From an uncultured Bdellovibrionales bacterium (lineage in GTDB: Bacteria > Bdellovibrionota > Bdellovibrionia > Bdellovibrionales > UBA1609): a DNA stretch of 39,795 bases. The stretch's first letter is position 1; the number at the start of each line of letters is the position of its first letter. The DNA lies in the NCBI GenBank assembly GCA_938001965.1, contig CALLBC010000037.1, forward strand, positions 1 through 39,795, read 5' to 3'. Of the stretch, positions 23,655 to 30,997 are shown one piece after another. The notes below the pieces were generated by a model. The model did not search any database and was not told the DNA's origin. It saw nothing but the letters and a program-made list of their open reading frames with translations. Made by a program: the position numbers and the translations under genes.

Positions 23655-25262
23655 TTACATCCTAAAAATTGCTTTCGTTTTATCTGGCCACTCAGCATTT
23701 AAACTAGCTTTAATTCCCAAAGCTATATACTTACGAGTGTCTTTAGGATCAATGATACCATCATCCCAAATACGAGCACTTGAATAATAGGCAGAACTTT
23801 CCTTGCTGTATTTATCTAAAATTGGAGCTTTAAATTTCTCTTGGTCTTCTGCGCTCATAGACTCATTACGTTTTGCAAATTGATCCATTTTAACTGTCAA
23901 AAGAACATTTGCAGCTTGCTCGCCACCCATTACAGAAATTTTTGCATTTGGCCACATCCACATTTGCCTAGGCTGATAAGCACGTCCACACATACCATAA
24001 TTACCAGCTCCATAAGAACCACCAACCACAACTGTAAACTTCGGAACTCTTGCATTACTAACCGCTGTTACTAATTTAGCGCCATGCTTTGCAATTCCTT
24101 CATTTTCGTATTTTTGCCCAACCATAAAACCGGTAATATTTTGTAAAAATAATAGTGGGATTTTTCTTTGATCACATAGTTCGACAAAGTGAGCCGCCTT
24201 TAAAGCACTCTCACTAAACAACACGCCATTATTAGCCACTATACCTACTGGATAACCCCAAATATGAGCAAAGCCTGTAACAATACTTGTTGCGTAGTTT
24301 TCTTTAAATTCATGAAACTCACTGGCATCAACCATGCGAGCAATAATATCTTTAATATCAAATGGTCTTTTAGGATCTTTAGAAACTATTCCATAGATTT
24401 CACTTGGGTCATAGTTTGGTTCTCTAACCGGCTTAGTTTTAATTTTAGTTTTTGGTAATTTATTTAAGTTCGCAACTATATCGCGAGTAATTTCTAAAGC
24501 ATGCTCGTCATCTTCAGCCAAGTGATCCGTTACTCCACTAACTCGGCAATGCACATCTGCGCCACCAAGGTCTTGAGCTGTTACCACTTCGCCAGTAGCT
24601 GCTTTTACTAATGGTGGTCCACCAAGAAATATAGTTCCATTACCTTTTACAATAACATTTTCATCACTCATTGCCGGAACATAAGCACCACCAGCTGTAC
24701 AGCTACCCATCACCACAGCAATTTGGGAAACCCCTTTAGCTGACATCTGCGCTTGGTTATAAAATATTCTTCCAAAATGATCTCGATCTGGAAACACTTG
24801 GTCTTGCATAGGTAAAAATGCTCCGCCACTATCTACTAAGTAAATACATGGCAACCCATTTTCAAGAGCAACCTCTTGTGCACGTAAATGTTTTTTAACG
24901 GTCATGGGAAAATAAGTCCCGCCCTTTACAGTGGCATCATTAGCAACAATTATACATTCCTGTTCATGAATAACACCAATTCCTGTAACCACTCCTGCAC
25001 CTGGCGCCTTATCATCGTACATACCTAAGGCTGCAAAACTAGAAAACTCTAAAAAACTACTCCCATTATCAATTAATAAATCGATACGCTCACGGGCTGT
25101 AAGCTTTCCTCTAGATTTATGTTTTTCAACATATTTTTCGCCACCGCCAAGAGACACTTTCTTTTTGTTAGAGTTTAGTTCATCAACTAATCCCGACATA
25201 AATGCTTTATTTTCATTAAAAATTTCTGAAGAGGTATCAATACTGGATTCAATAAACGCCAA
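23655..25262 (-). CDS. liuB: Methylcrotonyl-CoA carboxylase carboxyltransferase (beta) subunit
   Basis: 535-residue carboxyltransferase that moves CO2 from carboxybiotin to 3-methylcrotonyl-CoA. [13 protein letters not shown], the acyl-CoA site [35 protein letters not shown] and [22 protein letters not shown] all fit the methylcrotonyl/propionyl beta family, and the last is typical of the methylcrotonyl branch. It is the first gene of the operon, with TTG start and GGAG eight bases upstream. No isovaleryl-CoA dehydrogenase gene is present in the window. Confidence 0.94.
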   Translation of the reverse strand: MAFIESSIDTSSEIFNENKAFMSGLVDELNSNKKKVSLGGGEKYVEKHKSRGKLTARERIDLLIDNGSSFLEFSSFAALGMYDDKAPGAGVVTGIGVIHEQECIIVANDATVKGGTYFPMTVKKHLRAQEVALENGLPCIYLVDSGGAFLPMQDQVFPDRDHFGRIFYNQAQMSAKGVSQIAVVMGSCTAGGAYVPAMSDENVIVKGNGTIFLGGPPLVKAATGEVVTAQDLGGADVHCRVSGVTDHLAEDDEHALEITRDIVANLNKLPKTKIKTKPVREPNYDPSEIYGIVSKDPKRPFDIKDIIARMVDASEFHEFKENYATSIVTGFAHIWGYPVGIVANNGVLFSESALKAAHFVELCDQRKIPLLFLQNITGFMVGQKYENEGIAKHGAKLVTAVSNARVPKFTVVVGGSYGAGNYGMCGRAYQPRQMWMWPNAKISVMGGEQAANVLLTVKMDQFAKRNESMSAEDQEKFKAPILDKYSKESSAYYSSARIWDDGIIDPKDTRKYIALGIKASLNAEWPDKTKAIFRM

Positions 25263-25318
25263 ACTTTGTACTCCATTTTGGTGATAAGAATTATAATTGG
25301 CTGAGCCTGAAACCTTAT

Positions 25319-25349
25319 ATTATAGGCCCTTACCAAGATAAGGCCTGAA
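25319..25349 (-). promoter_or_regulatory. Candidate MerR-type promoter of the liu operon
   Basis: On the minus strand TATAAT (25324-25319) is preceded by a 19-base spacer and then TTCAGG (25349-25344). The spacer is nearly filled by an inverted repeat: plus-strand AGGCCCTTA (25324-25332) against TAAGGCCT (25339-25346), with one bulged C. A long spacer filled by a palindrome is the layout used by MerR-family activators, and liu operons in several Proteobacteria are governed by the MerR-family LiuR. The -35 match is poor, as expected for such promoters. No liuR gene is visible. Confidence 0.45.
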
Positions 25350-25510
25350 TCTACCCAATTAATAACAATTCGTCACTCATTTGAGAGGGAATTAAAGAGC
25401 TTAAAATCCATGCTAAATCCGATAGATCATAGGGCTAGATGCGCCATATAATTAGCATTCAAGCTGGTTTTAAATGGAAAAGACACTTATATTATTATTT
25501 ATAAACGTAA

Positions 25511-25550
25511 TACCGCCTGACAATTGATGCCTTTGGCATACATCAGGCTA
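25511..25550 (+). ncRNA. Structured leader element, copy 2 of 3 (tandem, upstream)
   Basis: Outer stem GCCUGA (25515-25520) with UCAGGC (25543-25548); inner stem AUGCC (25527-25531) with GGCAU (25535-25539) around UUU. It differs from copy 3 by one base (U to C at 25525), so the two probably arose by recent duplication or are kept alike. Unlike the other copies it is followed by AAAAAGAAG rather than a good ribosome binding site and has no start codon close by, so it would work as an upstream partner of copy 3. Confidence 0.7.
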
Positions 25551-25567
25551 AAAAGAAGAAAAACGAC

Positions 25568-25616
25568 AAAATTTGATTCCGCGCCGTCCAATTGGGACGT
25601 CTCGTAATAAAATTTT
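25568..25616 (+). promoter_or_regulatory. Terminator-like hairpin between the tandem elements
   Basis: CGTCC and GGACG pair around AATTG near 25588-25602, and an outer AAAATTT/AAATTTT pairing is possible, with several U residues at the 3' side. This could end transcription early, making the leader an attenuator, or be a spacer of no function. The stem is short, so this is tentative. Confidence 0.3.
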
Positions 25617-25625
25617 TCTGATTTA

Positions 25626-25665
25626 TACCGCCTGACAATCGATGCCTTTGGCATACATCAGGCTA
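25626..25665 (+). ncRNA. Structured leader element, copy 3 of 3 (adjacent to gene)
   Basis: Same hairpin as copy 2, 115 bases further on. Its 3' arm runs into the ribosome binding site UAAGGAA, and GTG 25675 follows nine bases after the element. This reproduces the panD arrangement exactly (hairpin, then CUAAGGA, then start codon), although the downstream gene is not a recognised pantothenate gene. Folding could hide or expose the ribosome binding site. Confidence 0.72.
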
Positions 25666-25674
25666 AGGAAAATT

Positions 25675-26136
25675 GTGCGCTACATTAACTTAATCATTTT
25701 AGCTGTTATGCTCTCTGTTTCGTGGACCTGGGTTCAAAATGACCAGAAGGTTTCTGAATTAGTTCATGCCGAGATTCAAGAAGACTTACAACAGCTCATT
25801 GCCACTTATATTAAAAAACAATTACCAAATTCTAAAAATATTGACTTTAAAAATATTTGGAGTGAAACATTAGGCGAGGGAAAAGTTAAAGCTCATTTTA
25901 ACTACTCTTTCGATGATTCTGCAGCTGATGCTGGTGATGCCGGCGTTGCTGTTAAGGGCTATGCTGTTTTACATAGAAAACCAACAGAAAATAAAAAAAC
26001 AGATCTTTGGACACTAGAAGAAATCCAAATTTTAAATAACCATGTTACGTTTAAAGAAGGCCTGACTTTAACTAAAGACTCTTTAAATGAAAGTGATCTA
26101 CCTGAGGGCGACGTAACCCCTATCGATGAAAAATAA
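25675..26136 (+). CDS. Membrane-anchored or exported protein of unknown function
   Basis: 153 residues from GTG 25675, chosen because AAGGA lies five to eight bases upstream; an ATG at 25642 lies inside the conserved hairpin and is unlikely. The N-terminus (MRYINLIILAVMLSVSW) is a signal anchor. The rest is a compact alpha/beta domain with a small Ala/Gly/Asp-rich stretch (DSAADAGDAGVAVKG) and a single-domain, binding-type appearance. Not recognised. The methyltransferase gene follows after two bases, so the pair is cotranscribed behind the tandem RNA elements. Confidence 0.65.
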   Translation: MRYINLIILAVMLSVSWTWVQNDQKVSELVHAEIQEDLQQLIATYIKKQLPNSKNIDFKNIWSETLGEGKVKAHFNYSFDDSAADAGDAGVAVKGYAVLHRKPTENKKTDLWTLEEIQILNNHVTFKEGLTLTKDSLNESDLPEGDVTPIDEK

Positions 26137-26138
26137 TT

Positions 26139-27179
26139 TTGAGTGACCAAACAATACCTAATAAATTTATTCAAATAGATGAGGAAGGCTACTTTCACTT
26201 TGGTGAAAATCGTGTCACCGACCTTAATGATGGCCAAAAACTTTTTAGCAATTTACACACTTTAGAAAGTGGTCATTTGGTTACCAATAGTGAAGGGCAA
26301 GTTGTTTTAGTGGAAGCCTTTGATGAGCCCTTTGTTGCCATTGATATTTCAAGAACCAATGAAAAGTGGATGATTCAACTCCCCTATGAGTTTTCAACAG
26401 AAATTAATATTAATGAATTTTCATTAGATGAGTGGGATCGATTTCATGGAGTTAGCACAAAAGGAATTCCTTTTGTGCTTTCGAGAAGTGCTCAAGCTAA
26501 TTTTTTTAATCAAGTGGATGAGTTTGATGACGACAGCATTGCTATCAATGGCGAACGTCTTTTGACGGGGCCATGGTTGAAACCTAACCATGATACTATT
26601 AACGAAAGTTTTTGGACTAACATTTACAACACCGAAGATCCTGGCTGGGATTTAAAAGTTCCCCACCCGGCTCTTGAATCAACTATGAACCAAATCAAAT
26701 TAAGTAAGTGCCGAATACTAAATTTAGGCTGCGGCACTGGTACAGATGCAAATTACTTAGCAAGCCTTGGTCATATTGTTACTGGAGTTGACATGAGCCC
26801 TGAAGCCATTAAACGCGCTAAAAAAAAATATTCTCATATTAAAAATTTAAATTTTGTACAAAAAGATATTTTTGATGTTACTAAAAGTGAGCTTGGTGAG
26901 TTTGATTTAATTTTTGAACATACATTATATTGTGCCATATCTCCTGATAGGCGAAATAAGCTATTACAAAAATGGAAATCAATGCTAAGTGAAACTGGCC
27001 AATTACTTGGAATTTTCTTCACTATGGACCGCAGGGTGGGACCTCCTTTTGGTGGCAGCGAATGGGAGATCAAGCAACGTTTAAAGAAGGATTTTAGATT
27101 TTTATATTGGACTCGCTGTAAAAAATCCCCAGGTAAACGCCTAGGAAAAGAACTGATTGTTTTTGCAGAAAAGCATTAA
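26139..27179 (+). CDS. Two-domain protein: DUF1285-like N-terminus and TPMT-like methyltransferase
   Basis: 346 residues from TTG 26139. Residues about 1-145 resemble the DUF1285 type (FIQIDEEGYFHFGENRV, then EPFVAIDIS). Residues about 155-346 are a class I SAM-dependent methyltransferase with thiopurine-methyltransferase features: FWTNIYNTEDPGWDL, SAM motif LNLGCGTGTDANYLASLG, and acidic VTGVDMSPEAIKRAK. TPMT-like bacterial proteins methylate sulfur, selenium, tellurium or halide acceptors, but no acceptor can be named here. The combination looks like a gene fusion. The gene is directly downstream of the exported-protein gene. Confidence 0.75.
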   Translation: MSDQTIPNKFIQIDEEGYFHFGENRVTDLNDGQKLFSNLHTLESGHLVTNSEGQVVLVEAFDEPFVAIDISRTNEKWMIQLPYEFSTEININEFSLDEWDRFHGVSTKGIPFVLSRSAQANFFNQVDEFDDDSIAINGERLLTGPWLKPNHDTINESFWTNIYNTEDPGWDLKVPHPALESTMNQIKLSKCRILNLGCGTGTDANYLASLGHIVTGVDMSPEAIKRAKKKYSHIKNLNFVQKDIFDVTKSELGEFDLIFEHTLYCAISPDRRNKLLQKWKSMLSETGQLLGIFFTMDRRVGPPFGGSEWEIKQRLKKDFRFLYWTRCKKSPGKRLGKELIVFAEKH

Positions 27180-27314
27180 CTCTCCGTTTAATAACCCCAA
27201 CTTATTAAAGTCATTATAGCTACTTATTGCCCTTCAAGCCTTTGGTCTAGATAATAAATGTCTATATGAATATATCATTAAACTAAAACCAAAAACTAAT
27301 ACTATGTCCCTACG

Positions 27315-27329
27315 ATTGATGTAATCAAT
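27315..27329 (+). promoter_or_regulatory. Small palindrome upstream of the phosphatase-like gene
   Basis: ATTGAT and ATCAAT face each other across GTA, 39 bases before the ATG. It could be an operator in the promoter or leader. The rest of the 188-base gap (27180-27367) shows no clear promoter or repeat. Confidence 0.25.
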
Positions 27330-27367
27330 TTTACAAAAAATACAGATTATAAAATCAAAGGATGATT

Positions 27368-28585
27368 ATGAAATTAGTAGTTATAATTTTAACACTTTGT
27401 CTTTCCTCATTTTCGTTTGCAGAAGCATTAGAAAACTGGATTCCAAAAAATAAACTCTCATATGTTTATTTAACTTGGGAGCACGAAAATACAAGTGCTC
27501 ACATTACTGTTAACTACCATAGTCGATTAAATTATGACCTGGCTCAAGTGCTCTATAGCACTCGCCCCCAGTATGGCGTTGTAAGTAATTATGAGTTCCG
27601 TACAACTGGCGAAACTAGAAAGCTAGATGGTTTAAATCGAGCCTTCCATAATGTAACTATTAATAACTTACAAGCTAACACAACTTACTATTTTGTTGTG
27701 GGTGATATGAAAACTGGCTTTTCTAAGGAGTACAAATTTCAAACAATACCAAAAGATAGCTCACAGGTTCGCTTTGTTACTGGTGGTGACATGGGAACAA
27801 AAGACTCTCTTGAAGATATGTTAAGGTTAGCCGCCAAGACGGACCCTCACTTTGTGGCTATCGGAGGCGATGTCTCCTATGCCAATGCCAAATTAAAAAA
27901 CTACAAACGCTGGGACAAGTGGTTACAAATGTGGACTAGAAGCATGGTCACAACTGACGGTAAATTAATACCTATGGTTTTAGCCATTGGAAACCACGAA
28001 GTAAATATTTTTGCTCGGAAAAAAATTAAAAAGGCTCCCTTTTATTTTACCTTATTTAAGCAAACTCCAAAATTAAAATCCTATTTTTACAAAAAGTTTG
28101 GAGACCACACTATTATTTATTTTTTAGATACAGGCCATGTCAGCTACTATGGCGGCAATCAAAAAAAGTGGATGAAAAAAACAATGAACACATTTAAAAC
28201 GATTCGAAATCAATTTGCTGTTTACCATGTGCCCTTATACCCCAGTCACCGAAGCTACAATGGCCCCCAATCTATGCTCGGCAGAATTAACTGGATCAAT
28301 GTATTTGATAAATTTAACCTTGATCTTGCCTTTGAAAATCATGACCATACTTTCAAAGTCACCCACCCCCTTAAAGGTGGCAAGATTGTGAACCACGGGG
28401 AAGGGCGAATATACCTGGGAGATGGTTGCTGGGGAAAGTCTCCAAGAAAAGCTGACCCAAGCCGTTGGTATTTAAAAACAGCAACAGAAGATGTTCATTT
28501 TTGGTATGTAACTTCTAGTGATCGAAACTATACCTACCAAGGAATTGACGAGAATAATAAAATTATTTTTAGTGGACATGAATAA
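27368..28585 (+). CDS. Secreted purple-acid-phosphatase-like metallophosphoesterase
   Basis: 405 residues with a cleavable signal peptide (about 1-18, ending FSFA). An FN3-like N-terminal domain (about 25-130) precedes the calcineurin-type phosphoesterase domain. Metal ligands are in place: GGDMGT, GGDVSYAN, GNHEV, YHVPLYPSH and ENHDHTFKV. This is the plan of purple acid phosphatases, which hydrolyse phosphate esters outside the cytoplasm. ATG 27368 is chosen because AAAGGA lies six bases upstream; an ATG six bases earlier touches that site. A hairpin with U-rich flank follows the stop. Confidence 0.87.
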   Translation: MKLVVIILTLCLSSFSFAEALENWIPKNKLSYVYLTWEHENTSAHITVNYHSRLNYDLAQVLYSTRPQYGVVSNYEFRTTGETRKLDGLNRAFHNVTINNLQANTTYYFVVGDMKTGFSKEYKFQTIPKDSSQVRFVTGGDMGTKDSLEDMLRLAAKTDPHFVAIGGDVSYANAKLKNYKRWDKWLQMWTRSMVTTDGKLIPMVLAIGNHEVNIFARKKIKKAPFYFTLFKQTPKLKSYFYKKFGDHTIIYFLDTGHVSYYGGNQKKWMKKTMNTFKTIRNQFAVYHVPLYPSHRSYNGPQSMLGRINWINVFDKFNLDLAFENHDHTFKVTHPLKGGKIVNHGEGRIYLGDGCWGKSPRKADPSRWYLKTATEDVHFWYVTSSDRNYTYQGIDENNKIIFSGHE

Positions 28586-28610
28586 AAAAAGGGAGCAATA
28601 GGCTCCCTTT
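28581..28610 (-). terminator. Intrinsic terminator between convergent genes
   Basis: AAAGGGAGC (28588-28596) pairs with GCTCCCTTT (28602-28610) around a five-base loop. On the minus strand the stem runs into seven U residues, so it is a textbook terminator for the exported-protein gene. For the + strand phosphatase gene the hairpin follows the stop at once but the U-tract is shorter, so it may serve both. Confidence 0.85.
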
Positions 28611-28633
28611 ACATTTAAAACTATTTGTTAAAG

Positions 28634-29170
28634 TTATTTCGACTGTACATAACCACTTAATTCATTAATTTCAATTTCACAGCGATTTTGCTTATTAAAC
28701 ATATAACAAGACACTCGACCCCTTCTAATTGGCGTAATTGCCACTGACGACTCTTCAAACCCTTGCTTAACATATGCAGGCTTAAATCTTTTTCCTGTTC
28801 TTTTATCTGTTTCTGCATGAAAAGAATCAGCTTCAACAGTTAAGTTTTCTATTCTAGAGTATAAACCAACAGCCATGTCACCACTTAGCTTCATTGCAAA
28901 TCCTTGCTTATGGTTTGTTGTAATTATACATTTAGTATCACCAATTTTTTTTGTTGTGCCTAAGTTTTGCTTAGTACACTCAAGACTGCTTATCTCTAGT
29001 GCTTGATGCTTACTAAAATAATCTTTATTTTGCTCCTTAATAGCTTTAGAGGCATTAAACTCTAACACTATAATTTCAGGATAAATATCTAAACACATTG
29101 CACAGGCCATAGCCTTTGAAGCGCCAAATAAACAAACTACAACAACGACTAAAAACTTAATTATCTTCAT
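28634..29170 (-). CDS. Exported protein of unknown function
   Basis: 178 residues from ATG 29170, chosen for GGAGGA upstream; a TTG at 29182 would place that site inside the gene. The signal peptide (KIIKFLVVVVVCLFGASKAMA) ends before CAMCLDIYP. The mature protein has five or six cysteines and a beta-rich look, with SVAITPIRRGRVSCYMFNKQNRCEIEI at the end. Not recognised. A palindrome lies 26-43 bases upstream and a strong terminator downstream, so it is probably a single-gene unit. Confidence 0.62.
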   Translation of the reverse strand: MKIIKFLVVVVVCLFGASKAMACAMCLDIYPEIIVLEFNASKAIKEQNKDYFSKHQALEISSLECTKQNLGTTKKIGDTKCIITTNHKQGFAMKLSGDMAVGLYSRIENLTVEADSFHAETDKRTGKRFKPAYVKQGFEESSVAITPIRRGRVSCYMFNKQNRCEIEINELSGYVQSK

Positions 29171-29195
29171 AAGATCCTCCAAGAGTTAAATTAAC

Positions 29196-29213
29196 TTGTT
29201 ATATCTATAACAA
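29196..29213 (-). promoter_or_regulatory. Palindromic candidate operator
   Basis: TTGTTATA and TATAACAA face each other across TC, 26-43 bases before the start of the exported-protein gene, where its promoter should be. Such a site would suit a dimeric regulator. The AT-rich context makes chance occurrence possible. Confidence 0.35.
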
Positions 29214-29240
29214 ATCACTGAAACAATCATAATTATTAAA

Positions 29241-29292
29241 ATTGGAAAATTTAGAAAAAGCGAGGCCTTACACCTTTAGAGTGTAAGGCCTC
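29241..29292 (-). terminator. Intrinsic terminator of the RNase P RNA gene
   Basis: On the minus strand GAGGCCTTACAC (29292-29281) pairs perfectly with its complement (29273-29262) around a seven-base loop, and a U-rich run follows. It lies eight bases after the RNase P RNA 3' end. Confidence 0.9.
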
Positions 29293-29300
29293 ATACGAGA

Positions 29301-29662
29301 TTAGGCAAAAGTAAGCCGGATTCTGTTGAGGCTTTATTTCCCGAAGAATAAAACCATGGACAGTCATTCATCTGAGATAATTATTACTAATTACCTTATG
29401 CAGTCTACCCGAAGGCTTAAATGCTGGCCGCACCAATAACCTTCCTATTTGACCTTGCTCCCCGTAGAAGTTTAGCTGCTTTCACTCCATCCACTCCCAA
29501 AGGCTCTCACGTTCTTTAAGCCTAAGATCAATGCTCTGGACATTCTCTCTGTTCCACTGGTCCTCACCTCACGGTGGAGGGGTGTTACCCCTTACGGTGC
29601 CATTCGGAGTCCGGACTTTCCTCTCAAAGCCACAAGGGCAAAGAGCGACTGTCTTTTTACCT
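29301..29662 (-). ncRNA. rnpB: RNase P RNA
   Basis: Catalytic RNA that removes 5' leaders from pre-tRNAs. On the minus strand the conserved block AGGAAAGTCCGGACTCC (about 29622-29606) stands near the 5' end and ACAGAATCCGGCTTAC (about 29326-29311) at the 3' end; together they form the P4-containing core. The ends are set by a P1 helix between AGGUAAAAAG at 29662 and CUUUUGCCU ending at 29303. It appears to be an ordinary type A RNA of about 360 bases. A promoter lies just before it and a strong terminator just after. The 5' and 3' ends may be off by a few bases. Confidence 0.95.
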
Positions 29663-29668
29663 ATAAAT

Positions 29669-29697
29669 TAGATAAACCCGTCATTAGTTTTTGTCAA
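29669..29697 (-). promoter_or_regulatory. Promoter of the RNase P RNA gene
   Basis: On the minus strand TTGACA (29697-29692), a perfect -35, is 17 bases from TATCTA (29674-29669). The distance from this -10 to the inferred RNA 5' end (29662) is right for the start point. Confidence 0.7.
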
Positions 29698-29798
29698 ATT
29701 TGAATAATTTTAATGGACCATTCTATAGATAATTAGAAAATAATTCCCTATTTAAGCTTTAAAGGCTCATAAAAGGATCGATGAAAAATCAATACAGC

Positions 29799-30233
29799 TC
29801 AAATATCTAGTACATGGTTTGCAAGCTCATCGGCTTTAACATTATCTTCGCGTCTTACATGCTCGATTTCAAAGTTTGGAAGCTTACTTATTAAACCCTT
29901 ACACTCTAAAAACAATGGCTTTAAGCCGGGGGATTTCACTTTATACTGGCCTTGTATTTGCCTGACTAATAATTGACTATCACTGCGCACAACTAAATTC
30001 TGTACACTGTTTTCAACACTAAAATTTAAAGCCTCAACAACAGCCATATATTCAGCGTAATTATTTGTTTGAGTACCAAGGGCCTTAGCATAACAAAAAA
30101 CTTCTTTGTTTTCAGAGTCATAAACAGCTAAACCTAAAGAAGCATCACCCGGATTACCGCGACTGGCCCCATCAGTATAAATAAATACCTTTTCAGGCCA
30201 ATTCTGCTCTATCCCCTCTTTATACTCTTTCAT
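29799..30233 (-). CDS. rnhA: Ribonuclease HI
   Basis: Degrades RNA in RNA-DNA hybrids, removing primers and R-loops. The four catalytic carboxylates are present: D21 in IYTDGASRGNPG, E61 in NNYAEYMAVVEAL, D85 in RSDSQLLVRQI and D135 in NVKADELANH. The ATG at 30233 is chosen because AAGGG lies six bases upstream, giving a 144-residue protein close to the usual length; a longer reading to 30302 has no ribosome binding site. The protein lacks an N-terminal hybrid-binding domain. Confidence 0.93.
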   Translation of the reverse strand: MKEYKEGIEQNWPEKVFIYTDGASRGNPGDASLGLAVYDSENKEVFCYAKALGTQTNNYAEYMAVVEALNFSVENSVQNLVVRSDSQLLVRQIQGQYKVKSPGLKPLFLECKGLISKLPNFEIEHVRREDNVKADELANHVLDI

Positions 30234-30319
30234 TCTTAACCCTTTATTCATCGTTACTGATTGTGTTTTTAAAAATATACAAACATAATAAGTCATATAC
30301 AAGAGCTCAGGAGACTTAT

Positions 30320-30928
30320 TTGAAACTATTTTTATTTACACTTATATTTTCGCTCATGCCATTACTTGCTAGTGCCAGTGAGGTAGAAGAACCTATCGCT
30401 GAGGCCATAGAACAAAAAGTCATAACCAGCGATCATAATTTTAACTTTAAATTAAATGCATTAATAATATTTTTTGGGTTAGGAGATTTATCTTTAGAAT
30501 ATAAACTAACACCAAATATAACTCTTGGCGGATCATTAATATTTGGAGGATTTACTCAAAAGTCTGTAAATCAAATCTATGAATTTGATATTAGAACATT
30601 TGGCGGAAATATAAAAGCTAACTACTACTTTCATGGAGCTTTCAAAGATAGCTTTTATATATCTAGTCGGTTCGGCACCTTTGACTTTGATGTTAAATTA
30701 AAAAACTCTACAATTCCTGTAAGCTCTGAATTTGATTCAACCTATATTGGCGCAAGCCTTGGCTATGCTTGGCACTGGAGTAATATTAATTTTAGCGTCG
30801 GCGCTGGATACAATCATTCTTTTGAAGATGATGAAGCATTAATAAAGGTTGATAACCTGTCGGGGACCACAACCGTGAGAGTTAATTATAATTTAATTCT
30901 GGATGCAGCTCTCGGTATTACTTTTTAA
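30320..30928 (+). CDS. Exported, probable outer-membrane beta-barrel protein
   Basis: 202 residues from TTG 30320, chosen for AGGAG six bases upstream; upstream in-frame codons do not look like protein. The signal peptide is MKLFLFTLIFSLMPLLASAS. The mature part alternates polar and aromatic residues in short strands (LSLEYKLTPNITLGGSLIFGG, YIGASLGYAWHWSNINFSVGAGYNHSF) and ends in a strand finishing with Phe (ALGITF), the usual signal for outer-membrane insertion. It is similar in style to small barrels with eight strands. Function unknown. Confidence 0.72.
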   Translation: MKLFLFTLIFSLMPLLASASEVEEPIAEAIEQKVITSDHNFNFKLNALIIFFGLGDLSLEYKLTPNITLGGSLIFGGFTQKSVNQIYEFDIRTFGGNIKANYYFHGAFKDSFYISSRFGTFDFDVKLKNSTIPVSSEFDSTYIGASLGYAWHWSNINFSVGAGYNHSFEDDEALIKVDNLSGTTTVRVNYNLILDAALGITF

Positions 30929-30997
30929 ATTTGAAAAATATTCAGTTCGCTATATAGAAACCTAATTATATGTTATTTGTCTATTAAGCGAGGTTGT

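Larger units (their letters stand above)
25263..25674. other. Intergenic region with divergent promoter and tandem RNA elements
   Basis: Roughly 410 bases without a convincing gene. From left to right: the liu operon leader, a palindrome adjoining TATAAT on the minus strand, about 160 bases where I see nothing distinct, then two nearly identical hairpin elements with a third, different hairpin between them. A 20-codon TTG frame (about 25573-25635) ends inside the last element but has a poor ribosome binding site, and I do not call it a gene. Confidence 0.6.

Noticed and set aside
25573-25635. 20-codon TTG frame between the tandem RNA elements
   Set aside because: The ribosome binding site is poor, the frame ends inside element copy 3, and its length is expected by chance.
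25642-25674. ATG inside element copy 3 as the start of the exported-protein gene
   Set aside because: It lies in the inner stem, has no ribosome binding site, and would add residues encoded by the conserved hairpin; GTG 25675 has AAGGA and begins a proper signal anchor.
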